From: Arthrobacter sp. SX1312
GTDB taxonomy: Bacteria > Actinomycetota > Actinomycetes > Actinomycetales > Micrococcaceae
Assembly: GCF_002929295.1 (NCBI RefSeq)
Contig: NZ_PJIM01000002.1
Location: 144,191-208,190 of the forward strand
Direction of reading: 5' to 3'
DNA: 64,000 nucleotides
The notes beneath the pieces were generated by a model. That model was not told the DNA's origin. It did not search any database and saw nothing but the letters and a program-made list of their open reading frames with translations. A program made the translations under genes and the position numbers. Positions 26,784-36,342 of the stretch are shown piece after piece (within the stretch, counting starts at the first letter, position 1; every line of letters begins with the position of its first letter).

Positions 26784-27737
26784 GTGGCAGACACGGGCGC
26801 CGGCCGCTTCGCCCCGAGCCCTTCCGGCCGGCTGCACGTCGGCAACCTCCGCACGGCCGTCCTCGCGTGGCTCTTCGCCCGCTCCACCGGACGCCGGTTC
26901 CTGATCCGGGTGGAGGACCTGGACCGGGTCCGCGCCGGCGCCGAGGCGGAGCAGCTCGCCGAACTCGCGGCGCTGGGCCTCGCATCCGACGAGCCGGTCC
27001 TCCGTCAGAGCGGGCGCCTCGACCGGTACACCTCGGCGCTGGAGCAGCTCATCGCCCGGGACCTCGCCTACGAGTGCTTCTGCACGCGGCGCGACGTCGC
27101 CGAAGCAGCGAGCGCCCCGCACGGCCGGCCCGGCTTCTACCCCGGCACGTGCCGCGCTCTCAGCGAGGACGAGCGGGCCCGACGGCGCCTCGGCCGCCGC
27201 CCGGCGCTGCGGCTGCGCTCCGCCGTCGACAGCTGGACCGTCGAGGACCTGCTGGCCGGGCGCATCACGGCTCCGGTGGACGACGTCGTGCTGCGGAGGA
27301 ACGACGGCGTGATCGCCTACAACCTCGCCGTCGTCGTCGACGACGCCGACCAGGGCATCGACCAGGTGGTGCGGGGCGAGGACCTCCTCGAATCGGCCCC
27401 GCGGCAGGCCTACCTCGCCTCCCTGCTCGGCCTCCCGATACCCACCTACGCGCACGTGCCCCTGGCGGTGGCGTCCGGGGGCCGCCGCTTGGCAAAGCGC
27501 GACGGCGCTGTGACACTGGAGGACCTCGCCCTGCAGGGCTGGTCCCCGGCCGAGGTCCTGGAGACGATCCTGGCCTCCCTCGGTCTTCCCGGCGGGAGTC
27601 CGGACTCGGCCCTCGCCGTGTTCGATCCTGGGCGGCTGCCGCGCCACCCGTGGGTGGTCGACCCCGCCGTCCTGTTCCCCGCCGCCGCCGGACCGGCATG
27701 CAAACCATCAGCACCAACCGATAAGGTTCATCCGTGA
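26784..27737 (+). CDS. gluQ: glutamyl-Q tRNA(Asp) synthetase
   Basis: A 317-residue truncated GluRS-like enzyme that attaches glutamate to the queuosine in the anticodon of tRNA-Asp. It has the HVGN class I signature (PSPSGRLHVGNLRTAVLAW), the KMSKS-like RLAKRDGAV, a zinc site (CFCTRRD ... YPGTC), and lacks the anticodon-binding domain of true GluRS. The GTG start at 26784 follows GGGAGG. Its stop overlaps the dnaX start (GTGA). Together with tgt in this window it implies that glutamyl-queuosine is made in this organism. Confidence 0.93.
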   Translation: MADTGAGRFAPSPSGRLHVGNLRTAVLAWLFARSTGRRFLIRVEDLDRVRAGAEAEQLAELAALGLASDEPVLRQSGRLDRYTSALEQLIARDLAYECFCTRRDVAEAASAPHGRPGFYPGTCRALSEDERARRRLGRRPALRLRSAVDSWTVEDLLAGRITAPVDDVVLRRNDGVIAYNLAVVVDDADQGIDQVVRGEDLLESAPRQAYLASLLGLPIPTYAHVPLAVASGGRRLAKRDGAVTLEDLALQGWSPAEVLETILASLGLPGGSPDSALAVFDPGRLPRHPWVVDPAVLFPAAAGPACKPSAPTDKVHP

Positions 27738-30700
27738 GTACAGCCCTCTACCGCCGCTACCGTCCCGAGACCTTCGCGGACGTCATCGGCCAGGAGCATG
27801 TCACCGAACCCCTGATGGCGGCCATCGACAAGGACCGCATCAACCACGCCTACCTGTTCTCCGGGCCCCGTGGGTGCGGCAAGACCACCTCGGCGCGGAT
27901 CCTCGCCCGCTGCCTGAACTGTGCGCAGGGCCCTACCTCCACACCGTGCGGTGTCTGCGACAGCTGCGTCGAACTCGCCCGGAACGGCTCGGGCAGCCTG
28001 GACGTCATCGAGATCGACGCCGCGAGCCACGGTGGCGTCGACGACGCACGCGATCTCCGCGAGCGCGCCACCTTCGCCCCCGTCCGTGACCGGTTCAAGA
28101 TCTTCATCATCGACGAGGCCCACATGGTCACGTCGGCGGGCTTCAACGCACTGCTGAAGATCGTGGAGGAGCCGCCGGAGCACATCCTCTTCATCTTCGC
28201 GACCACCGAGCCGGACAAGGTGATCGGCACCATCCGTTCGCGGACGCACCACTACCCCTTCCGGCTCGTCCCGCCCGAACCCCTCATGGCCTACCTCGAG
28301 CTGCTGTGCCGCCAGGAGAACGTGCCGGTGGCGCCGGGAGTCCTGTCGCTCGTGGTCCGTGCCGGCGGCGGCTCCGTCCGCGACTCCCTGTCCGTGCTCG
28401 ACCAGCTCATGGCCGGCGCGAGCGAGTCCGGGCTAGACTACGAGCTCGCCGTCTCGCTCCTCGGCTACACGCATGCGACCCTGCTCGACGACGTCGTCGA
28501 CTCCGTGGCGGCCGGCGACGCCGCAACGGTGTTCAACGCCGTGGACCGCGTGATCCAGACCGGGCACGACCCCCGGCGATTCGTGGAGGACCTGCTGGAG
28601 CGGTTCCGCGACCTGATCGTCATCAACGCGGTCCCCGAGGGTGCCGCGTCCGTCCTGCGCGGCGTCCCCGACGACCAGCTGAACCGCATGCGCACGCAGG
28701 CGAACCAGCTCGGTGCCGGCGAGCTGTCCCGCGCCGCCGACGTCACCAATGCGGCCCTGAACGAGATGACCGGCGCCACGTCGCCGCGGCTGCACCTCGA
28801 ACTGCTGTGCGCACGCCTGCTGCTCCCCGCGGCGGACGCCTCGGTCCGCGGTACGCTCGCGCGGGTGGACCGCATCGAGCGTCGCCTCGAGTACGCCGCC
28901 GGGACGCCCGCTGCCGACAGCGGCAGCGAACCCGCCGCTGAACCCACTCCGGTCGCTGCGGCCGAGCCGACGAGACCACCGCGTCCACGGCTCGACGGCG
29001 TCCCCCGGACGGCCGAGGAGGCCGCAGCCCGCTGGTCGCTGCCGGTCGCCGATCCTTCCGCTCCTGCAGTGCCCGCCGCCGCTCCCGGCGCGCAGTCCCC
29101 CGCGATCCCGGCCGCCGCACGTGACCAGCAGGCGAAATCGCCGGCAGCGGACTCCTCGCCCGACTGGGGCGGCAACTGGGGCGTCTCCACCGACTCCGCC
29201 TTCGCCGACCCGGGCTCCGATGCGAAGACGCCGGCGCGTCCCGTGGCGGGCGCCCCCGGCGAGTCAGGCACACCCGGCGCTCCAGGCACACCCGGCGCTC
29301 CAGGCACACCAGGCGCTCCGACCACCGCAGGCATGCGGGAGGCAGCAGGCTCTCCGGACGCGGCCGGCGCAGCAGGAACCACCGGGGCGACCCCGCCTCC
29401 AGGGGTCACGACGGCGGACACCTCGGCGCTGGACGTCGCGGCGGCGGACACCTCGGCGACGGCCCCCTCGGCGCTGGACCCCTCGGTGAGCGCCGACGAC
29501 CGCAAGGAGCACCCGGCAGCCGACGAGCGCAGGCCCGACCCACGGGGCGCCACATCGGGGGCGGTCCCCGCGGAGCAGGCCTCCTCCGTCGAAGACGGTT
29601 CGCGGAGCCCTGCCGCTCAGGGCCCGCAAACGTCCGGCCACGAGAGCCGGCAGCCGAGCGCCGATTCCGGTCGGCAGTCCCATGCGGCACGGGAGCAGAC
29701 CCCGTCCCCGGGTCAGCCGGCACAGACTCCGGGCGGTCCGGCAAGGCCGCAGCAGGGATCCCGGCAGCCCGAACCGGGCCAGCAGGGGCAGCCCGCCGGG
29801 TCCGGCGGCAACGTCGAGATGATCCGACGGGCCTGGCCCGAGATCATGGACGAGGTCGCGCACATCAAACGCGCCACCTGGCTCATCGTGAACGTCTCGG
29901 CCAAGCCGCGGTCGTTCGAGGGCAACCAGCTGGTCCTCGCCTTCGTGAACCAGGGCAACGCCATCGGGTTCCAGCGTGGACCCCACATGGACAACGTGAA
30001 GCAGGCGATCCACAAGGTCCTCGGCCTCACCTGCTCCATCGAAGCCGTCCACGACGCCGGCGGGTCGGGTGAGTCGGGCCCAAAAGTACCGGCCCGCACG
30101 GCGGGCCCGGGTAGCAGCCCGGGCCCCGCTTCCTCGGCGTCGGCGCGCGAAAGCGACCCGACCGCCCCCCGGGATGACGCTCGACCGTCTCCGGACGCAG
30201 GGTCCGCCCAGCACGCGGACCCGGGAGCTTCGTCATCGCCCGCCGGCCCTGTGCCGCGGACCGGAGCCGGCGGTCCTGCGCAGGGTGACGCCGGAGCCGG
30301 CGATGCTGCGCCGTCGTCGTCCACGACCCCGGGACCGCGGGACGGCGGGACGGCCGAGGCCACGCCCCCGCGGCCATCGGGCGATGCGGCGCATAATCTC
30401 CCGGCCGGCACCCCCGACGAGGCAGGCCACCCGGACGCGGGATCAGCCGACGCCCAGGCATCACCGAGCCCTGACGATCCCTCCTCCGTCCCGGCGGCGA
30501 CCGCCACCCGTCCGGCACCCACCGCGACCGCTGCCGGCGACGCACACCGGACCGGCACCCCCGCACCCCCGCCGGTCACGGGCGATGCGCCCACTCCGAA
30601 CCGCGCGAACACCGCGGGAGCGACCGCGGACGCCGAAGGTGCCCTCCACCCGGAACGGGACCTCGCACCGGCCGCGCCGCAGGCCCGGCAGTCCTCCGAC

Positions 30701-31708
30701 ACCCGCCCGACACCCGCTGCGGAGCCCGACCGTTCCAGCACCGCGACGTCCGCTGCTGCACCTGCAACGCGCCGGGGCTCCGGTGACGCCACGATGCCGT
30801 CCCGCCCGAGGGGTCCGGTGCCGGACGCGGGCGCCGACCGTGGCACCCGCCCGGCCGAACGCGCAGCGTCCGCTCCGGCCGGCGCGGAGACCGTCGGTGC
30901 CTGGGACCCGTCCATGTCGGACGATTCCTGGGCCCTCGTCGAACCTCCCGAGGACGCGTACGATCCCGGTCCGGGCTGGGATTCCGTCCCGGAGGATCCC
31001 TCCGACCGTCGTACCGCAGGACCGCGCGGAGCCGGAGGCGTTCAGCTGCCTACTACCCCCGCACCCGACACCCCGGGCGGCCGAGGTCCGGCCCCCCAGC
31101 GCTCCCAGCGTGCCCCGATGTCCCAGAACCCAAACGCCTCCGGCTCCCGCGCCGCACCGGAAGGAGCGGCCGCGAGTCCAGCCCCGGGACCCACGGCATC
31201 CCGATCCGTCATCTGGAGCCCCCCGGGCGCTGCGGCGCCACCGGCTGCCGGAGGTGACGGGACGCCGTCGCCCGGCGCGGGATTCACCGCAGCGGGGACG
31301 GCACACCAGCCTCCCGCCGCACGCATCACGGCTCCCACTCAGCCCAGGACGCCGGTCGTGCCCAGATTCGCGGCACCCGCCCCCGCTGCCGCCGCCCCGA
31401 CGCCGTCGTCCGCACCCGACACGGCGGCACCGGGCACGTCGTCTGTGCCCGGTGGGCCCGGACCGGTCGCAGCCGGCGACGTCCGGCAGAAGCCGGTCAG
31501 CCGCTACCAGCAGCTGCTCGACGAAGCAGAACGCAAGCGCGCCGAGGAGGCAGCTGCCACACGGGGCGCGGTCGATCTCCGCTTCGTGGAGGACGAGCCA
31601 AGCGCGGACGACGAGACCATCGAGGAATCGGGACTCGTGGGACGGACCGCGATCGAGCGCATCCTCAACGGGCGCCTCATCGAGGAACGCAGCATCGACG
31701 GACAGTAG
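27734..31708 (+). CDS. dnaX: DNA polymerase III gamma/tau subunit
   Basis: The clamp-loader ATPase: Walker [10 protein letters not shown] (44-52), zinc Cys63-x8-Cys72-x2-Cys75-x2-Cys78, Walker B IIDEAH (125-130), and sensor [10 protein letters not shown] (167-176). Domains I-III end near residue 385. A P/A/T/S-rich disordered stretch runs to ~690, including three GTPGAP units. A folded tau segment (~693-775; [19 protein letters not shown]) contacts the polymerase. A second, even longer disordered stretch (~780-1250) precedes a conserved C-terminal tail ([33 protein letters not shown]). At 1324 residues it is about twice the E. coli length. Coupled to gluQ by GTGA. Confidence 0.95.
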   Translation: MSTALYRRYRPETFADVIGQEHVTEPLMAAIDKDRINHAYLFSGPRGCGKTTSARILARCLNCAQGPTSTPCGVCDSCVELARNGSGSLDVIEIDAASHGGVDDARDLRERATFAPVRDRFKIFIIDEAHMVTSAGFNALLKIVEEPPEHILFIFATTEPDKVIGTIRSRTHHYPFRLVPPEPLMAYLELLCRQENVPVAPGVLSLVVRAGGGSVRDSLSVLDQLMAGASESGLDYELAVSLLGYTHATLLDDVVDSVAAGDAATVFNAVDRVIQTGHDPRRFVEDLLERFRDLIVINAVPEGAASVLRGVPDDQLNRMRTQANQLGAGELSRAADVTNAALNEMTGATSPRLHLELLCARLLLPAADASVRGTLARVDRIERRLEYAAGTPAADSGSEPAAEPTPVAAAEPTRPPRPRLDGVPRTAEEAAARWSLPVADPSAPAVPAAAPGAQSPAIPAAARDQQAKSPAADSSPDWGGNWGVSTDSAFADPGSDAKTPARPVAGAPGESGTPGAPGTPGAPGTPGAPTTAGMREAAGSPDAAGAAGTTGATPPPGVTTADTSALDVAAADTSATAPSALDPSVSADDRKEHPAADERRPDPRGATSGAVPAEQASSVEDGSRSPAAQGPQTSGHESRQPSADSGRQSHAAREQTPSPGQPAQTPGGPARPQQGSRQPEPGQQGQPAGSGGNVEMIRRAWPEIMDEVAHIKRATWLIVNVSAKPRSFEGNQLVLAFVNQGNAIGFQRGPHMDNVKQAIHKVLGLTCSIEAVHDAGGSGESGPKVPARTAGPGSSPGPASSASARESDPTAPRDDARPSPDAGSAQHADPGASSSPAGPVPRTGAGGPAQGDAGAGDAAPSSSTTPGPRDGGTAEATPPRPSGDAAHNLPAGTPDEAGHPDAGSADAQASPSPDDPSSVPAATATRPAPTATAAGDAHRTGTPAPPPVTGDAPTPNRANTAGATADAEGALHPERDLAPAAPQARQSSDTRPTPAAEPDRSSTATSAAAPATRRGSGDATMPSRPRGPVPDAGADRGTRPAERAASAPAGAETVGAWDPSMSDDSWALVEPPEDAYDPGPGWDSVPEDPSDRRTAGPRGAGGVQLPTTPAPDTPGGRGPAPQRSQRAPMSQNPNASGSRAAPEGAAASPAPGPTASRSVIWSPPGAAAPPAAGGDGTPSPGAGFTAAGTAHQPPAARITAPTQPRTPVVPRFAAPAPAAAAPTPSSAPDTAAPGTSSVPGGPGPVAAGDVRQKPVSRYQQLLDEAERKRAEEAAATRGAVDLRFVEDEPSADDETIEESGLVGRTAIERILNGRLIEERSIDGQ
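29267..29320 (+). repeat. three 18-bp tandem units in dnaX (GTPGAP repeats)
   Basis: GGCACACCCGGCGCTCCA occurs at 29267-29284 and again at 29285-29302, with a third copy changed at two positions at 29303-29320. It encodes collagen-like Gly-Thr-Pro-Gly-Ala-Pro in the disordered linker and is a likely site of length variation between strains. Confidence 0.9.
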
Positions 31709-31902
31709 GCCGCGCCCGGCAGCAGGACCGCCCGCGCCCACGCTCAGGGCGTAACACCGCCGCCTCCCCGCGGGCGCCCCACACCCACGGCAGGGCGGAC
31801 AATGGAGGGTGCGCTTCTTCCCGCCGACGCAGCGGGGAGGGCGCACCACGCCCCTGGTACCGGAACACCGGCACCATCACCACAGGCAGAAGAGGACACA
31901 CC

Positions 31903-32499
31903 GTGTACGAAGGCGCAGTGCAGGAGCTTATCGACGAGCTCGGACGCCTGCCCGGGGTGGGCCCGAAGTCGGCCCAGCGCCTCGCGTTCCACATCCTGGA
32001 AGCGGACGGCGAGGACATGCAGCGCCTGGTCACGGCGATCACCACGGTCAAGGAACGCGTGAAGTTCTGCACCATCTGCGGCAATGTCGCCGAGCAGGAA
32101 CAGTGCGCCATCTGCCGTGATCCGCGCCGGGACGCGACGATGATCTGCGTCGTCGAGGAATCGAAGGACGTGATCGCCGTCGAACGCACGCGCTCGTTCC
32201 GCGGCAGGTACCACGTGCTGGGGGGCGCCATCAATCCCATCGCGGGCGTCGGGCCCGACCAGCTGCGCATCCGCGAACTCCTCGCCCGCCTGTCGGACGC
32301 GCAGATCCAGGAGATCATCATCGCCACCGATCCGAACCTGGAGGGGGAAGCGACGGCGACCTACCTGGTGCGGATGCTCAAGACCATCGGCATCCCCGTC
32401 ACGCGCCTCGCGTCCGGCCTCCCGGTCGGCGGCGATCTCGAGTACGCGGACGAGGTGACCCTCGGCCGGGCCTTCGAGGGCCGCCGCGTCATGTCCTGA
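31903..32499 (+). CDS. recR: recombination mediator RecR
   Basis: RecR works with RecO/RecF to load RecA at gaps. Its 198 residues contain the helix-hairpin-helix [19 protein letters not shown], the zinc finger C-x2-C-x8-C-x2-C ([16 protein letters not shown]), and the Toprim domain ([14 protein letters not shown] ... [16 protein letters not shown]). GTG 31903 follows AGAGGACACACC. The 194-bp gap from dnaX contains GACAAT near 31796, a possible own promoter, but no ybaB gene, which usually lies between dnaX and recR. Confidence 0.96.
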   Translation: MYEGAVQELIDELGRLPGVGPKSAQRLAFHILEADGEDMQRLVTAITTVKERVKFCTICGNVAEQEQCAICRDPRRDATMICVVEESKDVIAVERTRSFRGRYHVLGGAINPIAGVGPDQLRIRELLARLSDAQIQEIIIATDPNLEGEATATYLVRMLKTIGIPVTRLASGLPVGGDLEYADEVTLGRAFEGRRVMS

Positions 32500-32523
32500 C
32501 GCGAGCGGCCCTGCAGGACCCAC

Positions 32524-33663
32524 CTAGGCGATGCGAGTCCCCCGCGCGAGGCGCCCGGCCGGCATCGTCAGCTTCCGGCGGGCGGCCAGCAGGAGCCCGG
32601 TCGCCAGGACCAGCTGGATCCCCAGCCCCAGAGGCCAGATCGGTGTCTCCTGCGGGAGCGGGCGAAGAGCCTGGCTTGCCTCCTCGCAGGTCTGGTCGGT
32701 GTCGGGTCCGGCCTGCGCCGACCGCACCCCCTGGCTGATCGTCTCCATGACGCCCGGCGTGTAGTACGGGCCGTCGGCGGGACCGTAGGGATTCGGCGTG
32801 CCCTGCTCCGGCAGGTCCTCGACGCTGTAGGGCACGGCGTCGGCCACCACCACGAACGGGTTCGCGGCCAGGATCCAGGTGATGTACTGCGTGTTGGGTA
32901 CCTCCGACCGGTAGGTCTGCGTCACGCACTCCAGCTCGGCGCCCGGATCGGGGACGCCCATGCTGTCGAGGCTTGCCTCCGGGTAGTTGTAGTAGGACGA
33001 CGTCATCGTCCGCTCCTCCATCACCAGCATGGTGCTCAGCCCGAAGACGATCACCGTGCCGACGGCCAGCAGCGCCACCACCATGTACGTACTGACGATG
33101 GAGAAGAGGGGCCGGTTGGCGAGCGCCGAGACGCCCACGCCGATCGCGCAGACCACGCCGAGCTGCACGGCGAGCATCAGGAGCGAGACCACGGCCTCCT
33201 GGCCGTTGACGCCGCCGAGCGTCAGCGCCCAGAAGATGAAAGGGCTGCTGAGGACGAGGAACGCGAGGGACCCCACCCACGAGGCCAGCCATTTCCCCGC
33301 AAGCAGCTGCCCCGGCGTGAGCAGCGTGACCTGGAGGATCGCGAGGGTGCCGCCCGCGCGGTCACCGTTGATGGCGTTCGCCGAGAGGCCCGGGGAGACG
33401 AGGAGCCCGAAGAAGAGGACGAAGCCGACGATCAGGTCGAAGAGGATCCCGCCCTCGTTGTCGGTGGCCCCGATCACCCCGAGGGCGAGGACGAAGATGA
33501 AGCCGATCACCACGAACCAGGTGCCGAGCATCCAGTACCAGCCCCTGCCCCGGAGTCGCTGCTTCATCTCGAGGGTGAACACCGTGCGGACCGCGGTCCG
33601 GAACGGCAGGGAGGTGGAGGAACGGACGGGGTGGGGGGTCGAGGGTTCGGTCGCTGTGCTCAT
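32524..33663 (-). CDS. ABC-2 type exporter permease
   Basis: A 379-residue membrane protein with six to seven helices (YWMLGTWFVVIGFIFVLALG; LFDLIVGFVLFFGLLVSPGL; a central pair; IWPLGLGIQLVLATGLLLAA at the C-terminus). A large extracytoplasmic loop after helix 5 (~residues 215-330) contains two Cys residues (ELECVTQ and DQTCEEA). The GDRAGGTLAILQVTLLTPGQ loop is the ABC-2 permease signature. Its ATG overlaps the ATPase stop (ATGA), so it forms one exporter with that gene. Cargo unknown. Confidence 0.88.
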   Translation of the reverse strand: MSTATEPSTPHPVRSSTSLPFRTAVRTVFTLEMKQRLRGRGWYWMLGTWFVVIGFIFVLALGVIGATDNEGGILFDLIVGFVLFFGLLVSPGLSANAINGDRAGGTLAILQVTLLTPGQLLAGKWLASWVGSLAFLVLSSPFIFWALTLGGVNGQEAVVSLLMLAVQLGVVCAIGVGVSALANRPLFSIVSTYMVVALLAVGTVIVFGLSTMLVMEERTMTSSYYNYPEASLDSMGVPDPGAELECVTQTYRSEVPNTQYITWILAANPFVVVADAVPYSVEDLPEQGTPNPYGPADGPYYTPGVMETISQGVRSAQAGPDTDQTCEEASQALRPLPQETPIWPLGLGIQLVLATGLLLAARRKLTMPAGRLARGTRIA

Positions 33664-34592
33664 CGTCTGTCCGTATCGAGGCTCATGTAGGTTTCTTCGA
33701 GCGCACCGCCGGCGGGTGCGAAGGCGGTGACGACGACGTCGGCCATCACCAGGGTGCGCAGCAGCCAGGAGGCCTCTGCGGTGCTGCCGAGCTGGACGAG
33801 GAACTCCTCGCGCCGCGAGTCGCGGCGCGTCTCGAAGCGCACGCCGTGGCTCTCCAAAGCTGCGGCGAGGGCGGTCATCGGCTCGGCCTGGATGTAGTAG
33901 CGGCGGATCTGGCCACCGGCCTCGTCGAGCGTCTGGCTCTTCACCGACTGCCCCCGGCTCACGAAGACGGCACGGTCGGCGATCTCGTCGAGTTCCGACA
34001 GGACGTGGCTCGAGACCACGACGGTCCTGCCCTCGGCGGCGAGCGAGCGCAGGAGCGACCGCAGGTCCACCCGCGAGCCGGGATCGAGGCCCGACGCCGG
34101 CTCGTCCAGCAGCAGGACCTGCGGGTCGTGGATCAGGGCGCGGGCCAGACTGAGCCGCTGCTGCTGACCGCGGGAGAGGACACGGGCCGGCTGGTGGCCG
34201 AAGTCGGTGAGCTTCACGGCCGCCAGCAGTTCGTCGGCCCGCCGCGTCCGGTCCGCGGAGCTCATCCGGTAAAGCGCGCCGATCGTCGTCAGCACCTCGT
34301 GGGCGGTCAGCGATTCCCACGCGCCCAGGGTGTCCGGCATCCAGCCGACCCTGCTCCGCACCTCCCTGGGCTGCGTGACGGGGTCGAAGCCCGCCACACG
34401 GATGGTGCCGAGATCGGGAGCCAGCAGGCTCGCCATCATCAGCAGCAGGGTCGTCTTGCCGGAGCCGTTGGGACCGATCAGAGCGGTCACTTCCCCGGGC
34501 GGAGCCTCGAAATCGATATCGCGGACGGCCTGCACCGAGCCGAAGCTCCGTGCCACCCCCTCGACGACGATTCCCCCAGATTCGTTGGTCAT
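33660..34592 (-). CDS. ABC exporter ATP-binding protein
   Basis: A 310-residue ATPase: Walker A GPNGSGKTT near residue 40, signature LSRGQQQRLSLARAL (R in place of the second G), Walker B VLLLDEPASGLD, and H-loop VVVSSHVLSELDEIAD. The C-terminal ~90 residues after the ATPase core (RRYYIQAEPMTALAAALESH ...) resemble the DUF4162-like tail of CcmA-type exporters. First gene of a two-gene operon with the permease; it is divergent from lysC. Single-copy drug, lipid or peptide export is likely, with no substrate clue. Confidence 0.92.
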   Translation of the reverse strand: MTNESGGIVVEGVARSFGSVQAVRDIDFEAPPGEVTALIGPNGSGKTTLLLMMASLLAPDLGTIRVAGFDPVTQPREVRSRVGWMPDTLGAWESLTAHEVLTTIGALYRMSSADRTRRADELLAAVKLTDFGHQPARVLSRGQQQRLSLARALIHDPQVLLLDEPASGLDPGSRVDLRSLLRSLAAEGRTVVVSSHVLSELDEIADRAVFVSRGQSVKSQTLDEAGGQIRRYYIQAEPMTALAAALESHGVRFETRRDSRREEFLVQLGSTAEASWLLRTLVMADVVVTAFAPAGGALEETYMSLDTDRR

Positions 34593-34824
34593 GCTCCGAG
34601 ATTAGGCGACGCGCGAGCATTTGGGCCGGAGTTCGGCAAGGGAATCGTGGGGCGCCCGCAGGTTCTTATTCGGACCCCGACTTTGAGCGGACGATTCCCC
34701 CGCCGCTACACTGGCACGGGCGTAGGATCCCGATCCCCCGCTCCCTCAGGCGCCGACGCTGCCGCCCGTCACAGCAAGCACGGCCGGCTGACGCCGCCGT
34801 CCTCCTTCGTCAGTGAGCGAGTGC

Positions 34825-36114
34825 ATGAGCCTCATAGTCCAAAAATTCGGCGGATCGTCGGTGGCCGACGCCGAAGGCATCAAGCGCGTCGCGCGGCGGG
34901 TCGTCGACACCCAGGCAGCAGGCCATGAGGTGGTCGTCGTCGTCTCCGCGATGGGCGACAGCACGGACGAACTGCTGGACCTCGCCGGGCAGGTGAGCCC
35001 GACGGCGTCGGACGCCCGGGAGATGGACATGCTCCTGAGCGCGGGCGAGCGCATCTCCATGGCGCTCCTGGCGATGGCGATCCACGCGGCCGGCGCCTCC
35101 GCGCAGTCCTTCACCGGCAGCCAGGCGGGCATGATCACGGACGCCATCCACGGCAAGGCGCGGATCATCGACGTCTCCCCGCACCGCATCCGGACGGCCA
35201 TCGAGAAGGGCGATATCGCCATCGTCGCCGGTTTCCAGGGCATGAGCCGCGACAGCAACGACATCACGACCCTCGGCCGCGGCGGATCGGACACCACCGC
35301 CGTCGCCCTCGCCGCCGCGCTGGGCGCGGACGTCTGTGAGATCTACACCGACGTCGACGGCGTCTACACCGCAGACCCCCGGGTGGTCGCCTCGGCGCAG
35401 AAGATCGACACGATCTCGAGCGAGGAGATGCTCGAGATGGCGGCGTCAGGAGCGAAGATCCTGCACCTGCGCTGCGTCGAGTACGCGCGCCGCTTCGGCG
35501 TCCCCCTGCACGTCCGCTCCTCCTTCAGCCACAACGAGGGCACCTGGGTGCTGCCCAGCCCCGATGACCAGATCAAGATTCAAGAGGGAGAACCCTTGGA
35601 ACAGCCCATCATCTCCGGCGTCGCGCACGACCGCTCCGAAGCGAAGGTCACGGTCGTCGGCGTACCCGACATCCCCGGCAAGGCAGCCGAGATCTTCGGG
35701 ATCGTCGCCGGCGCCAACACGAACATCGACATGATCGTGCAGAACGTCTCGACACACGGGTCCGGCCGCACGGACATCTCCTTCACGCTCCCGATCGTCG
35801 ACGGCGCCGAGGCGCTCGCCGCGCTCGGCGCCGCGCAGGACCGCGTCGGCTTCGAATCGGTGGACTACAACGAGAAGATCGGGAAGCTCTCGCTGATCGG
35901 CGCGGGCATGCGTTCGAACCCCGGCGTCTCCTACCGTTTCTTCCGCGCCCTGTCCGACGCCGGCGTGAACATCGACATGATCTCGACGTCGGAGATCCGC
36001 ATCTCGGTGGTCACGGGCGCGGACCTGCTCGATACCGCGGTACGTGCCGTGCACGCCGCGTTCGAGCTCGACGGCGACGCCACCGCGACGGTGTACGCGG
36101 GGACGGGCCGCTAG
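34825..36114 (+). CDS. lysC: aspartate kinase (alpha, with an internal start for beta)
   Basis: First enzyme of the aspartate pathway to lysine, threonine, methionine and diaminopimelate. The N-terminal catalytic domain starts [19 protein letters not shown] and contains [20 protein letters not shown]; two ACT domains follow ([39 protein letters not shown]), the site of feedback control by Lys/Thr. ATG 34825 gives 429 residues; GTG 34813 is an alternative that would add four. The usual partner asd does not follow; a repeat and a terminator lie downstream. Confidence 0.96.
   Translation: MSLIVQKFGGSSVADAEGIKRVARRVVDTQAAGHEVVVVVSAMGDSTDELLDLAGQVSPTASDAREMDMLLSAGERISMALLAMAIHAAGASAQSFTGSQAGMITDAIHGKARIIDVSPHRIRTAIEKGDIAIVAGFQGMSRDSNDITTLGRGGSDTTAVALAAALGADVCEIYTDVDGVYTADPRVVASAQKIDTISSEEMLEMAASGAKILHLRCVEYARRFGVPLHVRSSFSHNEGTWVLPSPDDQIKIQEGEPLEQPIISGVAHDRSEAKVTVVGVPDIPGKAAEIFGIVAGANTNIDMIVQNVSTHGSGRTDISFTLPIVDGAEALAALGAAQDRVGFESVDYNEKIGKLSLIGAGMRSNPGVSYRFFRALSDAGVNIDMISTSEIRISVVTGADLLDTAVRAVHAAFELDGDATATVYAGTGR
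35583..35598 (+). promoter_or_regulatory. internal ribosome site and TTG start for the aspartokinase beta subunit
   Basis: AGAGGGAG (35583-35590) stands 5 bp before an in-frame TTG (35596-35598), which would yield a 172-residue protein consisting of the two ACT domains ([20 protein letters not shown]). This matches the alpha2-beta2 aspartokinases of Corynebacterium and Bacillus, where beta arises from an internal start at the same place. Confidence 0.75.
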
Positions 36115-36170
36115 CCGCTTCGTCGGGGCCCCTGCGTCACCTGACGACCTTCGTCCCATCGGCCGCGGCC

Positions 36171-36261
36171 GTGGAGCGGGACTGTTCGAACCTTCCCACC
36201 CCGCGGTCCCGTGGAGTGGGACTGTTCGAACCTTCCCACCCCGCGGTCCCGTGGAGTGGGA
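36171..36261. repeat. two 40-bp direct repeats plus a partial third
   Basis: Units begin at 36171, 36211 and 36251 (last one 11 bp). The first two differ at a single base (GTGGAGCGGG versus GTGGAGTGGG). Inside each is an imperfect dyad, GTGGGA-n3-TTCGAA-n3-TCCCAC, once the unit boundary is ignored. The array lies between the lysC stop and a terminator. Function unknown. Confidence 0.85.
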
Positions 36262-36287
36262 TGAAGACGACCGGACACGGACATGGA

Positions 36288-36320
36288 GAAGGCCGGTGGA
36301 TCAGGGATCCACCGGCCTTC
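36288..36320. terminator. strong hairpin terminator between lysC and the convergent protease gene
   Basis: GAAGGCCGGTGGATC (36288-36302) and GATCCACCGGCCTTC (36306-36320) are perfectly complementary over 15 bp with a 3-nt loop. It sits 22 bp after the protease stop and 173 bp after lysC, so it probably serves both. Confidence 0.88.
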
Positions 36321-36342
36321 TACCTGTCATTCAGCTGGGATG

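Noticed and set aside
36171-36261. Reading the TTCGAA-containing repeats as tRNA T-arm remnants
   Set aside because: GGTTCGAAC resembles a T-loop, but the flanking five bases on each side are not complementary, so no T-stem forms.
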